DNA of 64,000 nt from positions 7,642,425 to 7,706,424 of the forward strand of contig JAJEKV010000062.1 of NCBI GenBank assembly GCA_021234155.1, read 5' to 3'. The translations under genes were made by a program, and so were the position numbers. Below the pieces are notes generated by a model, which had not been told where the DNA came from, ran no database searches, and saw nothing but the letters and a program-made list of their open reading frames with translations. Shown piece after piece: positions 10,102-21,120 of the stretch; positions within the stretch are counted from its first letter, which is position 1; the number at the start of each line of letters is the position of its first letter. The DNA is from Isoetes taiwanensis. Its lineage: Eukaryota > Streptophyta > Lycopodiopsida > Isoetales > Isoetaceae.

Positions 10102-11541
10102 TCAAATTCTTCTAAGTCCTCTTCTTTTACTCCAGCCCCAATTGCATCTAACAGACACAAGACGCAGTGCTTCCTTGTCCGCTCCACTCAAGCCTAGAGC
10201 TGCTTTATTTGCAAGGACAGAGTACATTTTGAAGCCCCCGAAGACATACATGGCGATAGCCCTATCTACTGCTATAATTCGATCATAGTTTGCGGCTAGG
10301 GGCACGTGGTTGCCAGCTAAGGACAGAGCTTTAAGCTTGAAGACCTCCTCTACTCCAGATGGACTATATTTATTGTGAAACACAATAATTTCCCCCTTGT
10401 GAAGGTAGCCCATATAATGTGCAATACTGGCGTCCCGACCTAGGGTGACTCTCTCATGCCTTGCACAGAAATCATCAATAAATAACTCCTGCATAAAAGA
10501 TACATCAGATTCAAGAAGAAATAAAAAATGAAACCAGATAAATACCTCTCTCTTGTCCCGTTCGACAACAGCTGGGTTTGTTATTTTGAAAGAGGACTTC
10601 GACAGCTCATGTTCTATGAACACAGAAGCAGTGTTTGAAGAGCTAGCAGCTTCAAATTTGACATCTTTCACTGCTTCATACCCTGCTTCAGCTTGCTGCA
10701 TGACAATTTCAAATGCATCCTCTGGAGGTATTGAGGATCCATCATAAGTCACAGCCTCCATCATTTGTCTTGGGACATCAGTCTCAAAGTCTATAAGTCC
10801 TCCCAGACCTACAACATGCACATATATCTGGCCCAATATCTCGTCTTCTCTCAACCCTGTCACTTCAGATATGTCGGGCAGCAACAAGTATGGTTTCCCA
10901 CCTACATGGATGGGATATGCTTCTGATAACCCCCAAGTAGACAATTGTTTCTCGGAGACATCCTCTTCCAGAACCTCGTTCTCCTCATTTTCCAGTATGA
11001 GCTTCTCTTCCTCAAGATCTATCGGCTGCTCTACTGGTGAGGCGGGGCGTTCTATTTGAGCGACCTGTGCACTTGAAGAAGAACCGGCATCTTTGCTTGG
11101 CTTAGTGTAAATCATGTATGTGCTGAACATGATATCTAGGCTGAAAAAACTTTCTTTGCCCTCTTGCCTGCACAGTTCTACAGGTAGTCTCTTCAAGAAC
11201 CTTCTAATTCGGTCTTGATCAGGTTTCGGAAACATCTTAATTAAAGCTTGCATGCTTAGTGAAGGCAAACCAGTCACAGGACTTGGTTTCACGTCAGGAC
11301 CAGCTCTAGCCATGAAGCTATGAAGGATGCCGCCATATGCATCAGTAAACCTGTTACACTCTGCCATAATGTCTACTGTCAGGCAAAAATTATTATATAC
11401 AGTGGTTGCATCCACTGGTTCCTCTAGCTCCTCCTCGAACTCTTCTGGATGCTTCTGACGAAAATCCCGTTTTTTCTCCACTATTTTTTCATACCATGCG
11501 CTAAACAACTCCCATGCCTTATCTGACCTGCTATTTGTCAT
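10102..11541 (-). CDS. unknown 460-aa protein, middle gene of the H3/BAH cassette
   Basis: The first ATG of the frame is at 11541 (MTNSRSDKAWELF). One 57-bp intron at 10489-10545 (GTATTT..TATGCAG) removes 19 in-frame codons, giving 460 residues without any lesion. Visible features are an acidic N-terminal helix-rich part (KHPEEFEEELEEP), a serine-rich linker, an acidic segment with many glutamates (EEEKLILENEENEVLEEDVS) and a C-terminal part with alternating hydrophobics (HKGEIIVFHNKYSP). I recognise no catalytic motif and no known family. Good codon texture and an undamaged frame argue that it is or recently was functional. Palindrome clusters flank it on both sides. Confidence 0.7.
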   Translation of the reverse strand: MTNSRSDKAWELFSAWYEKIVEKKRDFRQKHPEEFEEELEEPVDATTVYNNFCLTVDIMAECNRFTDAYGGILHSFMARAGPDVKPSPVTGLPSLSMQALIKMFPKPDQDRIRRFLKRLPVELCRQEGKESFFSLDIMFSTYMIYTKPSKDAGSSSSAQVAQIERPASPVEQPIDLEEEKLILENEENEVLEEDVSEKQLSTWGLSEAYPIHVGGKPYLLLPDISEVTGLREDEILGQIYVHVVGLGGLIDFETDVPRQMMEAVTYDGSSIPPEDAFEIVMQQAEAGYEAVKDVKFEAASSSNTASVFIEHELSKSSFKITNPAVVERDKREVFIWFHFLFLLESDVSFMQELFIDDFCARHERVTLGRDASIAHYMGYLHKGEIIVFHNKYSPSGVEEVFKLKALSLAGNHVPLAANYDRIIAVDRAIAMYVFGGFKMYSVLANKAALGLSGADKEALRLVSVRCNWGWSKRRGLRRI

Positions 11542-11671
11542 TCTCGTGGAGCAGCGCCTCGATTTATGACAGTTTGAATGTGAGCGCCTTTGTAGCGGCT
11601 TGATTTGCAAGAGAGACTAACAACGTGACAACAATGCGAAAATAACACTTCCTTAATTTATGCTATACACA

Positions 11672-11970
11672 AATTCGCACCATGGCTATGGTGCGAAAAT
11701 AAGACTTCGATAATTTATTCTATGTACAATTTCGCACCGTGGCTACGGTGCGAAAATACCCCTTCCATTTTTTATGCTATGTACAATTTCGCACCGTGGC
11801 TACGGTGCAAAAAGACCCCTTTCATTTTTTATGCTATGCACATTTTCGCACCTGGCTACGGTGCGAAAATAGCCCTTCCATATTTTATGATATCCACAAT
11901 TTCGCACCGTAAGTACGGTGTGAAAATACATCCATATTTTATGTTGTACACAATTTCGCACCGTAGCTAC
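11672..11970. repeat. palindrome cluster 3 of the H3/BAH cassette
   Basis: Six units at about 57-bp intervals (near 11672, 11730, 11787, 11844, 11900 and 11953), each with the TTTCGCACCGT / ACGGTGCGAAA arms in more or less perfect form, separated by ATTTTTTATGCTATGTACA-like spacers. The last unit has only the left half. The cluster lies between the BAH-like gene (3' end 12053) and the start of the unknown gene (11541), again upstream of a start codon. Confidence 0.92.
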
Positions 11971-12052
11971 TTTAAGTCTTATATTCCAATGAAAGCAAAT
12001 GTTTGCAATTAATATACAATAGACCTCCAATTAACTATCACTTATATTTATA

Positions 12053-13263
12053 TTACATAGATTCATATACAGATATGACTTTAGGTGGCATGCATGACCC
12101 CAATTTATAGCATTCTTCTCTGCGCTTTTCCACCTTCTGTCCGTCTATCATAAAATGGAAGAAATTTAAGTCTGTCTCAAACTCTAATTGCCGCTGAACA
12201 TCGAATAGAGACCACTCGCTCTCCGCTCTCAGACTTTTGAACATCTGATTATCCTTATGAATGTTCAAGTCTATGACAACGGAATGAGTGCCATCATTGT
12301 CATCTTGTTCTACAAGAATCCAGACGTACTTTCTTCCTTCACAGACATTTCGCCATCTCCTATACTTAAAAGTGACATACAATGTTTGCTTCCGAATGAA
12401 ATATCTGAACCGAACCGTGTCTCGACTTATCTTGCATTCAGTAGATTCAGCTCCATCGTGAAGTCGAGCACTCCAACCTTCAAGAAATAGACTATCTAAA
12501 AAACTATCCACCGACTGTTGAACTGTAAACATCTTCAAGGTCTTCTTAACATTGTCGGCGCTCTTGAATAAGGCAATGAACAGATCAATTCCTAAATTTA
12601 TCTTCACATGCCCGCAGACTCCTCCCTTCTTCTTCGATGCCGTGAACATTTCCTGCGACAACTTACTCCGTGCTAATAAGATAGAAGTGGCATCCAGAGG
12701 CCTGCAGTATAAATCGGACAGGCTGGGCAATGGAAGCTCAATTAGCTTGGATCTTCGTGGAGAATATTCATACCTCCAGAACCATATACCCCTTTCTCTG
12801 AGCTGCACTGGTGTGCTACCTTCGAACAACAAGGAGCCCATATCTTGGTGAAAGCAATGGAATACACTACTTATCGAGTGTGAAGAGACTGTGTTCTCCA
12901 CATCAGATATACACAAACCTGAGAGAATAGGAATGAACTGGATAAGTAACTGAACTAATTTAAATATGGATTGCATAGAAGTACATACTCACAATTTGCT
13001 TCTAACCGTGGGAAAGTTCGTCGCTTGCTTATTTTTTCTTTTGCCATATCTGTTGGAGTGTATACATGCCTTACTTGTACAAATATCTCTTTGCCTGATC
13101 GAAAATCGACCAACAAAGCCTTCCAATGTGCAGAAACATTATTTCTCCTGCATCTTTTGACTCGCCATTCACCTCGCATTGCAAGTTGGAGTGTAACAAA
13201 GCTCCCGGTCGACACCACGAAGCTTTCAAAGTCATTTCCGACTGTGATAGAGCTTATAGCCAT
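12053..13263 (-). CDS. BAH-like domain protein, 378 aa, first gene of the cassette
   Basis: Two exons: 13263-12993 and 12918-12053. The 74-bp intron has a perfect donor (GTGAGT) and a pyrimidine-rich acceptor (TTCTCTCAG). Splicing gives 1137 nt, an intact frame of 378 codons plus stop. The N-terminal ~120 residues have BAH-domain layout: a strand with EIFVQVRHVYTPTD (compare VRWFYRPEDT), a gap, then CLCISDVENTVSSHSISS (compare ELFLSDHxDTVPxxSI). BAH domains read nucleosomes or chromatin proteins. The remaining ~260 residues (for example ESEWSLFDVQRQLEFETDLN) are unknown to me. The BAH call rests on pattern only. No frame damage is visible, unlike the neighbouring H3-like gene. Confidence 0.6.
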
Positions 13264-13735
13264 CTAGTCACAGAATTCAAATCAGAATGTGGAGCGGAAT
13301 CAAAATACTAGGAAAGGCTCCGCGATTTTACATTGATCGAAGCTTTCCTGTGGTCGAAACTCCCTTTGGCGCAGGTCGAAGCAGTTCCAGAGCAAATCGA
13401 AGTTCCCTTGGCGCGGGCAATCGATCTTCGTGCAAACTCTGTTGAGGACAACACCCGAGTGGGAATTGAGGGCGGGAGCTAACGGTCATAATTGCCACGT
13501 GTGTAATCTGGCACCCGAAGCTAGAGGCACGGATATTACCGAAGCTACCGGCAGTTGACACCTGGAATGGCGAAACCAAGGTTCGGTAAAAAAACTCTGT
13601 ACAAGCTCGGCTCCCCATTGGCCGCGAGCTTTTTGACGTGGCATCGAGTAAGGGCCCTTATTTGACCTCAAAAAAACTCTAATGAAGATCATCTGAATCT
13701 AATCTCTATAGCTCAAGTTCTAAGCATAGAAACAA
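13264..13735 (-). promoter_or_regulatory. GC-richer upstream region of the BAH-like gene
   Basis: This 470-bp stretch has markedly higher GC than its surroundings, no ORF with domain content, and a G-box-type CCACGTG near 13496. TCGAAGC motifs recur (about 13338, 13376 and 13397). Its position directly upstream of the ATG at 13263 makes it the candidate promoter for the minus-strand gene, or the terminal region of the element that carries the cassette. Confidence 0.4.
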
Positions 13736-13761
13736 TTGACATTCTCTCTTTAGTGCTACGT

Positions 13762-13996
13762 CTGGGCGTTTGGTCTAGTGGTAACACACTAGTTCCTTAG
13801 TAATGTGGTCTCGAGTTCGAGACCGCCTAGAATCGCACTCGGTACTGTTGAGGGTCAAATCCTAACAGACGCAATGTAAGGTGGTTGGGGGCAGGGCCCA
13901 ACCGAGCAATGTAGTGTGGTGTGTGGTCACATGTCCAGTTGGATGCTGCCTAGTGGCGTGACGTTAAAATACTATCTATCTATCTATCTATCTATC
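13762..13996 (+). mobile_element. tRNA-derived SINE with (CTAT)n tail
   Basis: The A box TGGTCTAGTGGT (13771-13782) and B box GAGTTCGAGACC (13813-13824), spaced as in tRNA-derived polymerase III promoters, are followed by about 150 bp of unrelated body and a (CTAT)6 tract (13972-13996). The tRNA part does not fold into a full cloverleaf, as expected of a SINE head. No clear target-site duplication was found. Confidence 0.75.
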
Positions 13997-14797
13997 TTCT
14001 TTTTTCTAGATATTATATGCAATGGTTTTTTGGTAAAAAAGAACCTCTCATAAAAATCTTATTTTTCATTAAAACTTTTTTTTTTCCAGCCAATATATTG
14101 TAAAAAGCATTTGCAAATGTAATGGCCAACATATTAAGGTAACGACAATTACAAGTTATAAGATGACATATCCATATTCAACAAGCTATACTCAAACAAA
14201 TGGGATCTAGATTTATAGGAAAGCTTTAAGAAAAACGCGAAACATAAGTTTAGCTTCGTCAACAACTTAGAAAACATATTAGGTTTTATTAGAGGCTTCT
14301 AATTTGCATCAAAACATCAGCCCCTGTCCTTCTAATGCAACAAATGTGGCTTAGTAAATGCTACATTCTACTGGCAATAATAAAGCCACCAAATCTAAGA
14401 ACAAAATGATACGTCATGTTTGTAAATGCTGGAAGCTCTAATATTCCACTTGCATAGGCAATTTAGGCTCAAGTCATCTAATTGCCAAACTTTAAAATTA
14501 GCTAACGTTGAGTTAATGCTAGGAGTTGCACTTGCACACTTTTTGTTGAGATAACTAGATAGTGGAATTTGGACTGCAAGTAATGCAATTCATTCAATAA
14601 GACTCCGTACTTTTAGAATTTTGAAATTAGGCTTCTCTTAGGCTCCATTAAGATTTCAAAATTAGGCCTCTCTTATGCTCTGTTAGATTCTGAATTTAGC
14701 CCTCTTAACCATTTAATGATTCCCAACATTTGACGTGAGATGACCAAAAAGTTGTCCTTAAGTGTGATGTTGCCCAACAGGGATGGATGCGCACAAA
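13997..14797. other. no recognised gene
   Basis: AT-rich spacer. TTAGGCTTCTCTTAGGCTC / TTAGGCCTCTCTTATGCTC at 14626-14684 is a short imperfect duplication. Nothing else stands out. Confidence 0.5.
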
Positions 14798-15480
14798 TTA
14801 AAATAGCTTAAGTAGCTTCTTTTGCGGCATCACTAACACTTCGCCTTTCAGAAGGTGCCTCTTCATAGGCATTTGATGCGTGACTGCATATGCAGCTTTC
14901 CAAAAGAATATGATGAGTTGTGAGGAGTTGGTCTTCTTCTTCATATTTTCGTGGAGATGTCTTGTGCAAAAGGCATAATCAACAGCGGGAAGCAATCCCT
15001 TCTATCTGTCAAAAATAGATGTTAAGTCTCTTAGAATGTGAATGACTACATTTACAAGATCTTGTACGAACCAAATCTAGTTTGCCTCATTTTATTAGCA
15101 ATGTCAAAAGCTAGTGGACAAAGGTGCCCTAATGCATCTATGGCAATTGCAAAAAAGCAAAACATCAAGGTATTTTCTAATCATGAATGTTCCATCCAAA
15201 TCTATCAAAGGTCTACAATTGTTAAATCCTAGAACACTAGCATTGTATGATAAAAACATAAAAAATCGATCATCTTGTGTTTTTTGTATGCTTGCAATAG
15301 AGGTTGGATTAGCTAGCATCGCGTTTTACATCTACTATTAAGTCTTTGGGCTTGTGTCCAAGATGGTGCTACCATCTTGGAGTAGCCTTGTTGCTATGAA
15401 TCTGAATTCTGCCACAATTATGTTATGTTGTCAATTCTGCCACAATTTATGTTCAAGCATAACATATTCCTTGTCCTTCA
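14798..15480 (-). pseudogene. MULE (MuDR-type) transposase relic
   Basis: On the minus strand, NNCRPLIDLDGTFM (about 15235-15185) matches the first DDE aspartate block of MULE transposases (CRPVIxxDGTHLKGKY). Further downstream, FCTRHLHENMKKK (about 14970-14935) matches the conserved CxRHLxxNxxKK block, followed by FWKAAYA (compare LWxAA). These are in order and strand but in separate frames with stops between, so the transposase is dead. I could not define terminal inverted repeats. Confidence 0.75.
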
Positions 15481-16590
15481 GCAACAATAGAAACATGCAC
15501 ATGCCATGGACATTCCTCCTCTTCCTTTGCCATGTATTCCACAGTGTATTGGACCAACTTTCCTTACCTCGAAAATTGAGGCAAATTTGACGCCTCGTTT
15601 CAAAGGTTTCTATGCATGCTCCAATTTCAATCGTCCTAGGAACCTGCTGAAAAAGAAAAGCAGAAAGCATTACTTCAATGCTCTAGGGTGTATTATTTTT
15701 TCTGGGCCCTTGTATCGTGGCACAATTTATAGGATATTCCCTTTCCAAACATCATGTTCGCCTATCTGGAGTCTTTCTGGGGTCAAACTAGCCCCAGTTG
15801 ACCCGATTTAAAAGGGGACTCTAGAAGGCCACACACCATGAGGTAAAATAGTATACTACCATCTGTACAGTATACACCATGTGTCATACTAATATAATGT
15901 AGAACTGCATAACTCAAACATAGCAACATAGCTCAAACATAGCAACAACATTCGAACATGACATGAGCCTGGGGAATCGAACCCCAATTCCAATCCAATG
16001 CTCAGGGCTTACCTGGAATGCCACGAATAGGACGTCTCCGACTACCTTATCTGGAGCTTCACAATTTAGTTCAATTCCTGACATGATACATGCATCACAG
16101 ACCCGCCAGTGATGGCTTCATAGAACTGCAAATTCAACTTGCTCTTGCACAAACGGGCCCCCTAATATTTCCTAGAAAACTATACAATAAAAATTTGATC
16201 CGGGGTGTATGTATGCTCAAAGGTCAGATTCAATGTAGAACAGGAAAAAATAGAGATTGAAAGGAAAGTCAGATTCTTGCAGTCTGTAAAGGCAATAATG
16301 GATGCAAAGACAAAGACATTAGATGTTTTTGTTTGAAGAAGTGTGTCCTGCCCATCTTTGTCGTCTCTGCACAAATCAAAACAGCTTGGCTTTCCGCTAA
16401 CAAAACATAGCATTACAAGCAGTTCTGCTTGACAATTTGCCCATAATCTTGCCTAGAAAGCTTCAAGTCATCGTCAAATTAGAATCCATTTCGTGAGTTG
16501 CTTCGAATTTAGCTACAGAAATATCAAAAGCGGAACTAAGGTTTTTTTAATTCTTTGTTTCTTATTACTAATTTACAGTATTTTCTGTAG
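15481..16590. other. spacer with a SINE-like B box
   Basis: On the minus strand, GGGGTTCGATTCCCC at about 15983-15997 is a perfect polymerase III B-box/T-arm. About 75 bp upstream on that strand lies GGTAGTCGGAGACG, a weak A-box-like string, so this may be an old tRNA-derived SINE (about 15955-16080). No anticodon stem fits, so it is not a tRNA gene. The rest is unremarkable AT-rich spacer. Confidence 0.35.
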
Positions 16591-16599
16591 GTTTCTTTC

Positions 16600-16830
16600 A
16601 TGGATGATCTTCACGAGCCTGTTCTTCGTGACATTACAAATACTGTTCTTGATAGGGACCTGCAGACCTTCAAGCTTGGTAACTTGAACATCTCAGATGA
16701 CCCTAATGAGACTGTTGCTGACTTTGAGAATGCCTTACTGTCCGAGTTTGGAGAGGAAGCTATTGCAAAATATATTAGGGATGCTGGTGATGAACCTGCC
16801 ATTGTTCCTGTGTCAGATTTTGTCTTGTAA
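16600..16830 (+). CDS. small acidic ORF, 76 aa, unidentified
   Basis: ATG 16600 to TAA 16830. The ORF is acidic and helix-prone (DPNETVADFENALLSEF, EEAIAKYIRDAGDEPA), has plant-like codon use and is preceded by a polypyrimidine tract and TTTCTGTAG, an acceptor-like site. That suggests it could be the last exon of a gene rather than a free small protein. I do not recognise the family. It lies 540 bp upstream of the aldo-keto reductase gene on the same strand. Confidence 0.4.
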   Translation: MDDLHEPVLRDITNTVLDRDLQTFKLGNLNISDDPNETVADFENALLSEFGEEAIAKYIRDAGDEPAIVPVSDFVL

Positions 16831-17370
16831 TCCTCAGTATCAAATTTTGATGGAATGAAAAATTGATACTTTTTTACTCTCTATATTTTTGTCTACTGAA
16901 TTATGGAATTGCAACTAAATTTGGAACTGCAAGTAACTTAAAAACTTTAATCACATTTCTGAAAAAGAAAAACAAGCAGAATTAGGGGTAAAAACAACAG
17001 AATTGAACCTAGGTTAACTTTATGTGTGCAGATTAAGAGCAAAAATATGGGGTTTCTATATTGCTCAAACAGGGGATTCTTGTGCAGGAGATTTTGTGTG
17101 CCGAACCAGGGGTTCTTGTGAAGGGGATTTTGTGTTCAAGCAGGCTTCTTGCTCGCATCCACCGGTTTCATGAATGCAAATTCTTGATGGCATCACCGGT
17201 TGAACCAGTAAACCAAATTTGTGGACCCAATCGTCATGCTGTGATATTGGCTGATGCCATGTGGCATCACAGGAATACACCACCGAAGAAAATGTCGACC
17301 CGATTATGATATTGTAGGCCGATATCGGTTCCTGGTAACAGCATTGTGCAGCAGTCCGGCTTGCAGCTCC
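16831..17370 (+). promoter_or_regulatory. upstream region of the aldo-keto reductase gene
   Basis: This holds a short imperfect duplication around GGGGATTCTTGTGCAGGAG and GGGGTTCTTGTGAAGGGG (about 17070-17140) and a GC-richer stretch that leads into the start codon. No clear TATA box can be placed by eye. The context CTCC-ATGG at 17371 is favourable for initiation. Confidence 0.35.
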
Positions 17371-19016
17371 ATGGCCACCAAAGCACCTAGCATCACTCTT
17401 AACAATGGCTATGCCATGCCTGTCATAGGCCTTGGCGTATGGCGGGCAGATCCTGGGGCACTCCATGAGCTCATCTTCCATGCTCTTCGACTGGGCTACC
17501 GCCATTTCGATTGTGCAGGTTTGTCTCCATCCTTTTCCCCAAACACTTTCAAATCTGCAGCCTTGCTAGACAGATAACTTAATGCTTTTATCTGAGATAA
17601 ACCCATTACTGCAGCCGATTATCAAAATGAAAAGGAAGTTGGTAGCGCTTTGGCAGATGCCATTTCCCAGGGTTTGGTAAAGCGCGAGGAGCTTTTTATC
17701 ACTACAAAGGTAGAAACTAAGATCTTTATTGTAAGACAGTGGACTTGTGAAATTGACAAATCCCTCCTGGTTTACAATAATTTATGTATCCTATAATCCA
17801 TATACTAATGGCATGCCGTTTACAGCTATGGAATTCCGACCATGGACATGTTGAAGAAGCATGCAAAGACAGTTTGACAAAGTTGCAGCTAGATTACCTT
17901 GATCTTTACCTTGTACATTTTCCTGTTGCTGTTCGTCATACAGGTAGAATCTTTGCGTATGGAGTGTTGTAATTTTTTCTTGTTTGTAGCATATGCTGAT
18001 GAGTCTTTGACAGGTATTGGGACAACTTCAAGTCCGCTGGATGTTGATGGTATGCTCGATATTGATGTCACAATCTCATTGGAGACTGTGTGGCATAACA
18101 TGGAAAGCTTGGTAGAAAAGGGTCTAGTTCGAAGTATAGGCATCAGGTATTAGCTGATCCAATATCTAGATGTGTGCTTACAAAAGCTCATTAAATGCAC
18201 AAAATACCATGCCTTATATATATCTTCTTCTTCTTCAAAAAAAAAAGAAACTGTTGAAATAACTACGGTAGCAGTTGTTATCTCCTTTTGTGCGTACAGG
18301 CTTTGTAGACAGCGTGAGATTATTAAGCATTCATGGTAATAGTAAGAAGTTTAGCTTAATTGTTTTGACATGGACTCCTTCAAAAGCATATAAAAGGTAG
18401 TTTTGTATATATAGCATATCAAGATTTTGGCATTGAGTTTTGCAGGCTCATTTTTTCATAATCATGTGCTTGTACTTCTACAGTAACTATGACATATATT
18501 TGACACGAGACTGCTTGGCATACTCAAAGATCAAGCCAGCTGTCAATCAGATTGAAACTCATCCTTACTTCCAAAGGGAATCATTAGTAAAGTTCTGTCA
18601 AAAACATGGCGTTACTATTACGGCCCATACCCCTCTTGGTGGTGGTGCAGCTAATGTTAAATTGTTTGGTTCTGTAAATACATTGGATGATCCTGTCCTG
18701 GAGGTATCTTGGTTTTCACTTATAATATTTTCACTTATTATATTATGAACAAAACGAAGTAACGCTGCTCTTTGAAAATTTCCAGGATCTAGCCAAGAAA
18801 TATAACAAGACTCCTGCCCAGATTGCACTTCGATGGGGTATTCAACGCAACACAATCGTCATTCCAAAGTCAAACAAGATTACAAGGTTAGAAGAAAACT
18901 TCAATGTGTTTGACTTCTCTCTATCAGATAAAGACATGGCAACCATAAAATCAATTGAGAGGAAGCTGCGTACTAACCAACCTGCTAAGTTTTGGGGAAT
19001 TGATTTATATGCATGA
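17371..19016 (+). CDS. NADP-dependent aldose/sorbitol-6-phosphate reductase (aldo-keto reductase), 314 aa
   Basis: Six exons with GT..AG introns: 17371-17518, 17615-17709, 17826-17943, 18014-18146, 18484-18703 and 18786-19016. Together they give 945 nt and an unbroken 314-residue protein, the normal family length. The aldo-keto reductase tetrad is present: D and Y in [12 protein letters not shown] in [18 protein letters not shown] in LYLVHFPVA. The C-terminal signatures are complete ([23 protein letters not shown]; final KFWGIDLYA). The [15 protein letters not shown] start and the FWGIDLYA end are typical of the plant sorbitol-6-phosphate dehydrogenase/mannose-6-phosphate reductase subfamily. 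That family reduces hexose phosphates with NADPH in the cytosol, supporting polyol synthesis. The exact sugar substrate cannot be read from sequence. This is the one clearly intact host gene here. Confidence 0.95.
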
Positions 19017-19600
19017 CAACATGTGAGCGAAGAATGCTATTTGGTATTTAACTATATGAGATTGTTCGTTCTTTTTATCAGCAATCTTGTTTAGTGCTGT
19101 TTGTGGCCCTGGTTTTCTATTTATGTTCTTCATTTCCTTTCAAACCTTAATTTATTGCGTACAAATGTCAAGCCCTGTCGTGCACAACTATGCAAATCAT
19201 GCCTCATGAGTCGTATTTTTATTATGTGCTTTACAGTTGCACCATACAGTTCCTTGGAGGTTTAGGGCAGATTAAAATTTTCAGTCATAGGGAAGCTACT
19301 GTGGTAGAGAACACCAAGTCAAAAATAAAAATTAAATTAAACTTAAGAACTGTAGATGTAATTGGATTTAGAAACGATCTTGAATTAAAGGGATGAGGCA
19401 GTTGGATGATGAAGATATTTGAAGGATGTAAGGAAAATCTCAATATACAATATGTATATTTGTATGCGTATGTTTGCATATGACTGTAAAAATAGCATGT
19501 TCATTGATAGAGCCATGGAATCCAAATGGACATAGGAGCTTAATTCAAATCTTTGCCTAAAAAAAATATGGCACAGCAATATTTGTCCAAGGGGTACTTT
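19017..19600. other. 3' flank of the reductase gene
   Basis: Probable 3' UTR followed by AT-rich spacer. No canonical AATAAA signal stands out in the first 200 bp, and no other gene is visible. Confidence 0.4.
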
Positions 19601-19621
19601 AATAAAGCTTATTGGTGCAGT

Positions 19622-19961
19622 ATCCTTGGAATCTTGTTCCTTCGAGCACTACCACTAAGTTGCTTGGAGTTCTTTTTGGAATGGAATCTTGTTCCTTCGG
19701 GCACTACCACTAGGTTGCTTGGAGTTCTTTTTGGAATGGAGATTTCAGTAGCACAAGGTTGCTTGGAGTTTTTTGGAATGGAGATTTCAGTAGCCCAAGC
19801 ATGGGATCAGGTCATTCTTGGCCTTTAGAGGCATCTATCATGGTGGAGAGGTGCTTCGTTATCCATAGCCAGAAGAGTGCAGGGAGCTAAATATATCCTT
19901 AACAGTACGTATGTGTATGTGCAGGGAGCTAAATATATCCTTAATAGTACGTATGTGTATG
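19622..19961. repeat. short tandem duplications before the LINE relic
   Basis: A block containing AAGTTGCTTGGAGTTCTTTT is repeated three times between about 19655 and 19790, with GGAATGGAGATTTCAGTAGC repeated twice. A perfect 42-bp direct duplication (GCAGGGAGCTAAATATATCC...) lies at about 19878-19961, differing at one or two bases. The open frame across it is repeat-driven. Confidence 0.75.
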
Positions 19962-20071
19962 CGGTGTCTACATTACTAGCTCCTCCTCAAAAATTTAAAG
20001 AGATTATTGTACTAGTTCGAAACTCTGTGTGGGGTGACCATGAGACAGGTGCAGCTGTAAATATTGCCTAG

Positions 20072-21120
20072 AACAAATGCATCCGCCCCAGAAAGGAGGG
20101 TGGTCTAGGTATATCTGATCTTAGACTCCATGGTAAAGCTCCCCTTTCCAAGTTCCTCTGGCATGGGCCTTGTACAGTCAGTCATGTGGAATGCACATGT
20201 GGAATGCGTCTGCATGTTCAGTCATTGGAGCACTGCGTTGCTTTTGGCAAACTTGCAGTTAAGCCTCAGTTACCTGGGCTCTCTTCTATCCCCTCAAGCC
20301 ATTCTCGCATGCATCTCCCTTTTTCAAAGGTCTGTTAAATGCCTGGTACACTATGAATCCTTTGGTGGCCGTTAGCCCACTTAATTGCATGCAAACCTCT
20401 CTCTCTTTTTTGTGGCTTCCTCTTGACCATCTTCCATTTGCAGCCTCTCTGCAACCTAGAACACAAGGGAAGTGGTAGGACACTGGTGTTTCTATGCTTG
20501 AGACATGATACTACAATGAACAACTCCTCACTTGGCCAACATTTCATGAAAATATCATCTGGCTGCAGAGGACTTTTATGTGCAACCAGATCTGGAAGCG
20601 AATCTGGAAAACTAATGAAGGCATTTCAGTGGGTAAGGATTGGTTCAGCATTGCTATAGATCCCTAACATCTGCTCCCCCCTTCCCCCATCTTCATATTG
20701 GACATTGATGGTGCAAGAAGAGCATCTCCATCTGCATGTGGAGCTGTATCGGGATAAGAATATCATTCCTAAACACTCGGTGCTTCTTTAGCATATTGTT
20801 CATTAGTCAATCCGAGTGAATGTGAAGGTCCACTCATTTAAGACACGAGTAAGTCCACTCTGCCCTGTATGCAAGGTGTCACCTGAGACTATTGAGCATT
20901 GTTTTGATTTGTGTGACAACTTGCACAGCTCATGGGCATGGATTTAGGCGCATTTTCAATCGCGTCACAACATTCAACAGATTCTCCTTGGTTCGCCACT
21001 TGGACGCTGGCCAAGATTAAAAAATTAGCGTTCCATATCACATGAATGTTGGCCTGTTGGCAGCAGGCCATTTGGAAAAGTCAGTGTCATCTAGTATTTA
21101 AGAATGCTTCCCCTACCCCA
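20072..21120 (+). pseudogene. LINE (non-LTR retrotransposon) ORF2 C-terminal relic
   Basis: RPRKEGGLGISDLRLHGKA (20081-20140) matches the KKxGGLGIRDLxxxNxAL block after the reverse-transcriptase thumb of plant LINEs. Further on, CPVCKVSPETIEHCF..C..L (20861-20925) matches the zf-RVT zinc knuckle, followed by the usual W-rich tail. Stops and frame changes interrupt it, and the 5' two thirds (endonuclease, most of the RT) are missing. Truncation at the 5' side is typical of LINEs. AT-rich DNA follows at 21.12 kb. Confidence 0.8.

Noticed and set aside
7884-11970. CRISPR-like interpretation of the CGCACCGT repeats
   Set aside because: Palindromic units with repeated spacers in three gaps of a eukaryotic cassette; no cas genes.
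13762-13996. Functional tRNA gene at 13.76 kb
   Set aside because: A and B boxes are good but the stems do not close and a (CTAT)n tail follows, as in a SINE.
15960-16060. Minus-strand tRNA gene
   Set aside because: Only the T-arm (GGGGTTCGATTCCCC) is good; no acceptor, D or anticodon stem can be formed. A SINE relic is likelier.
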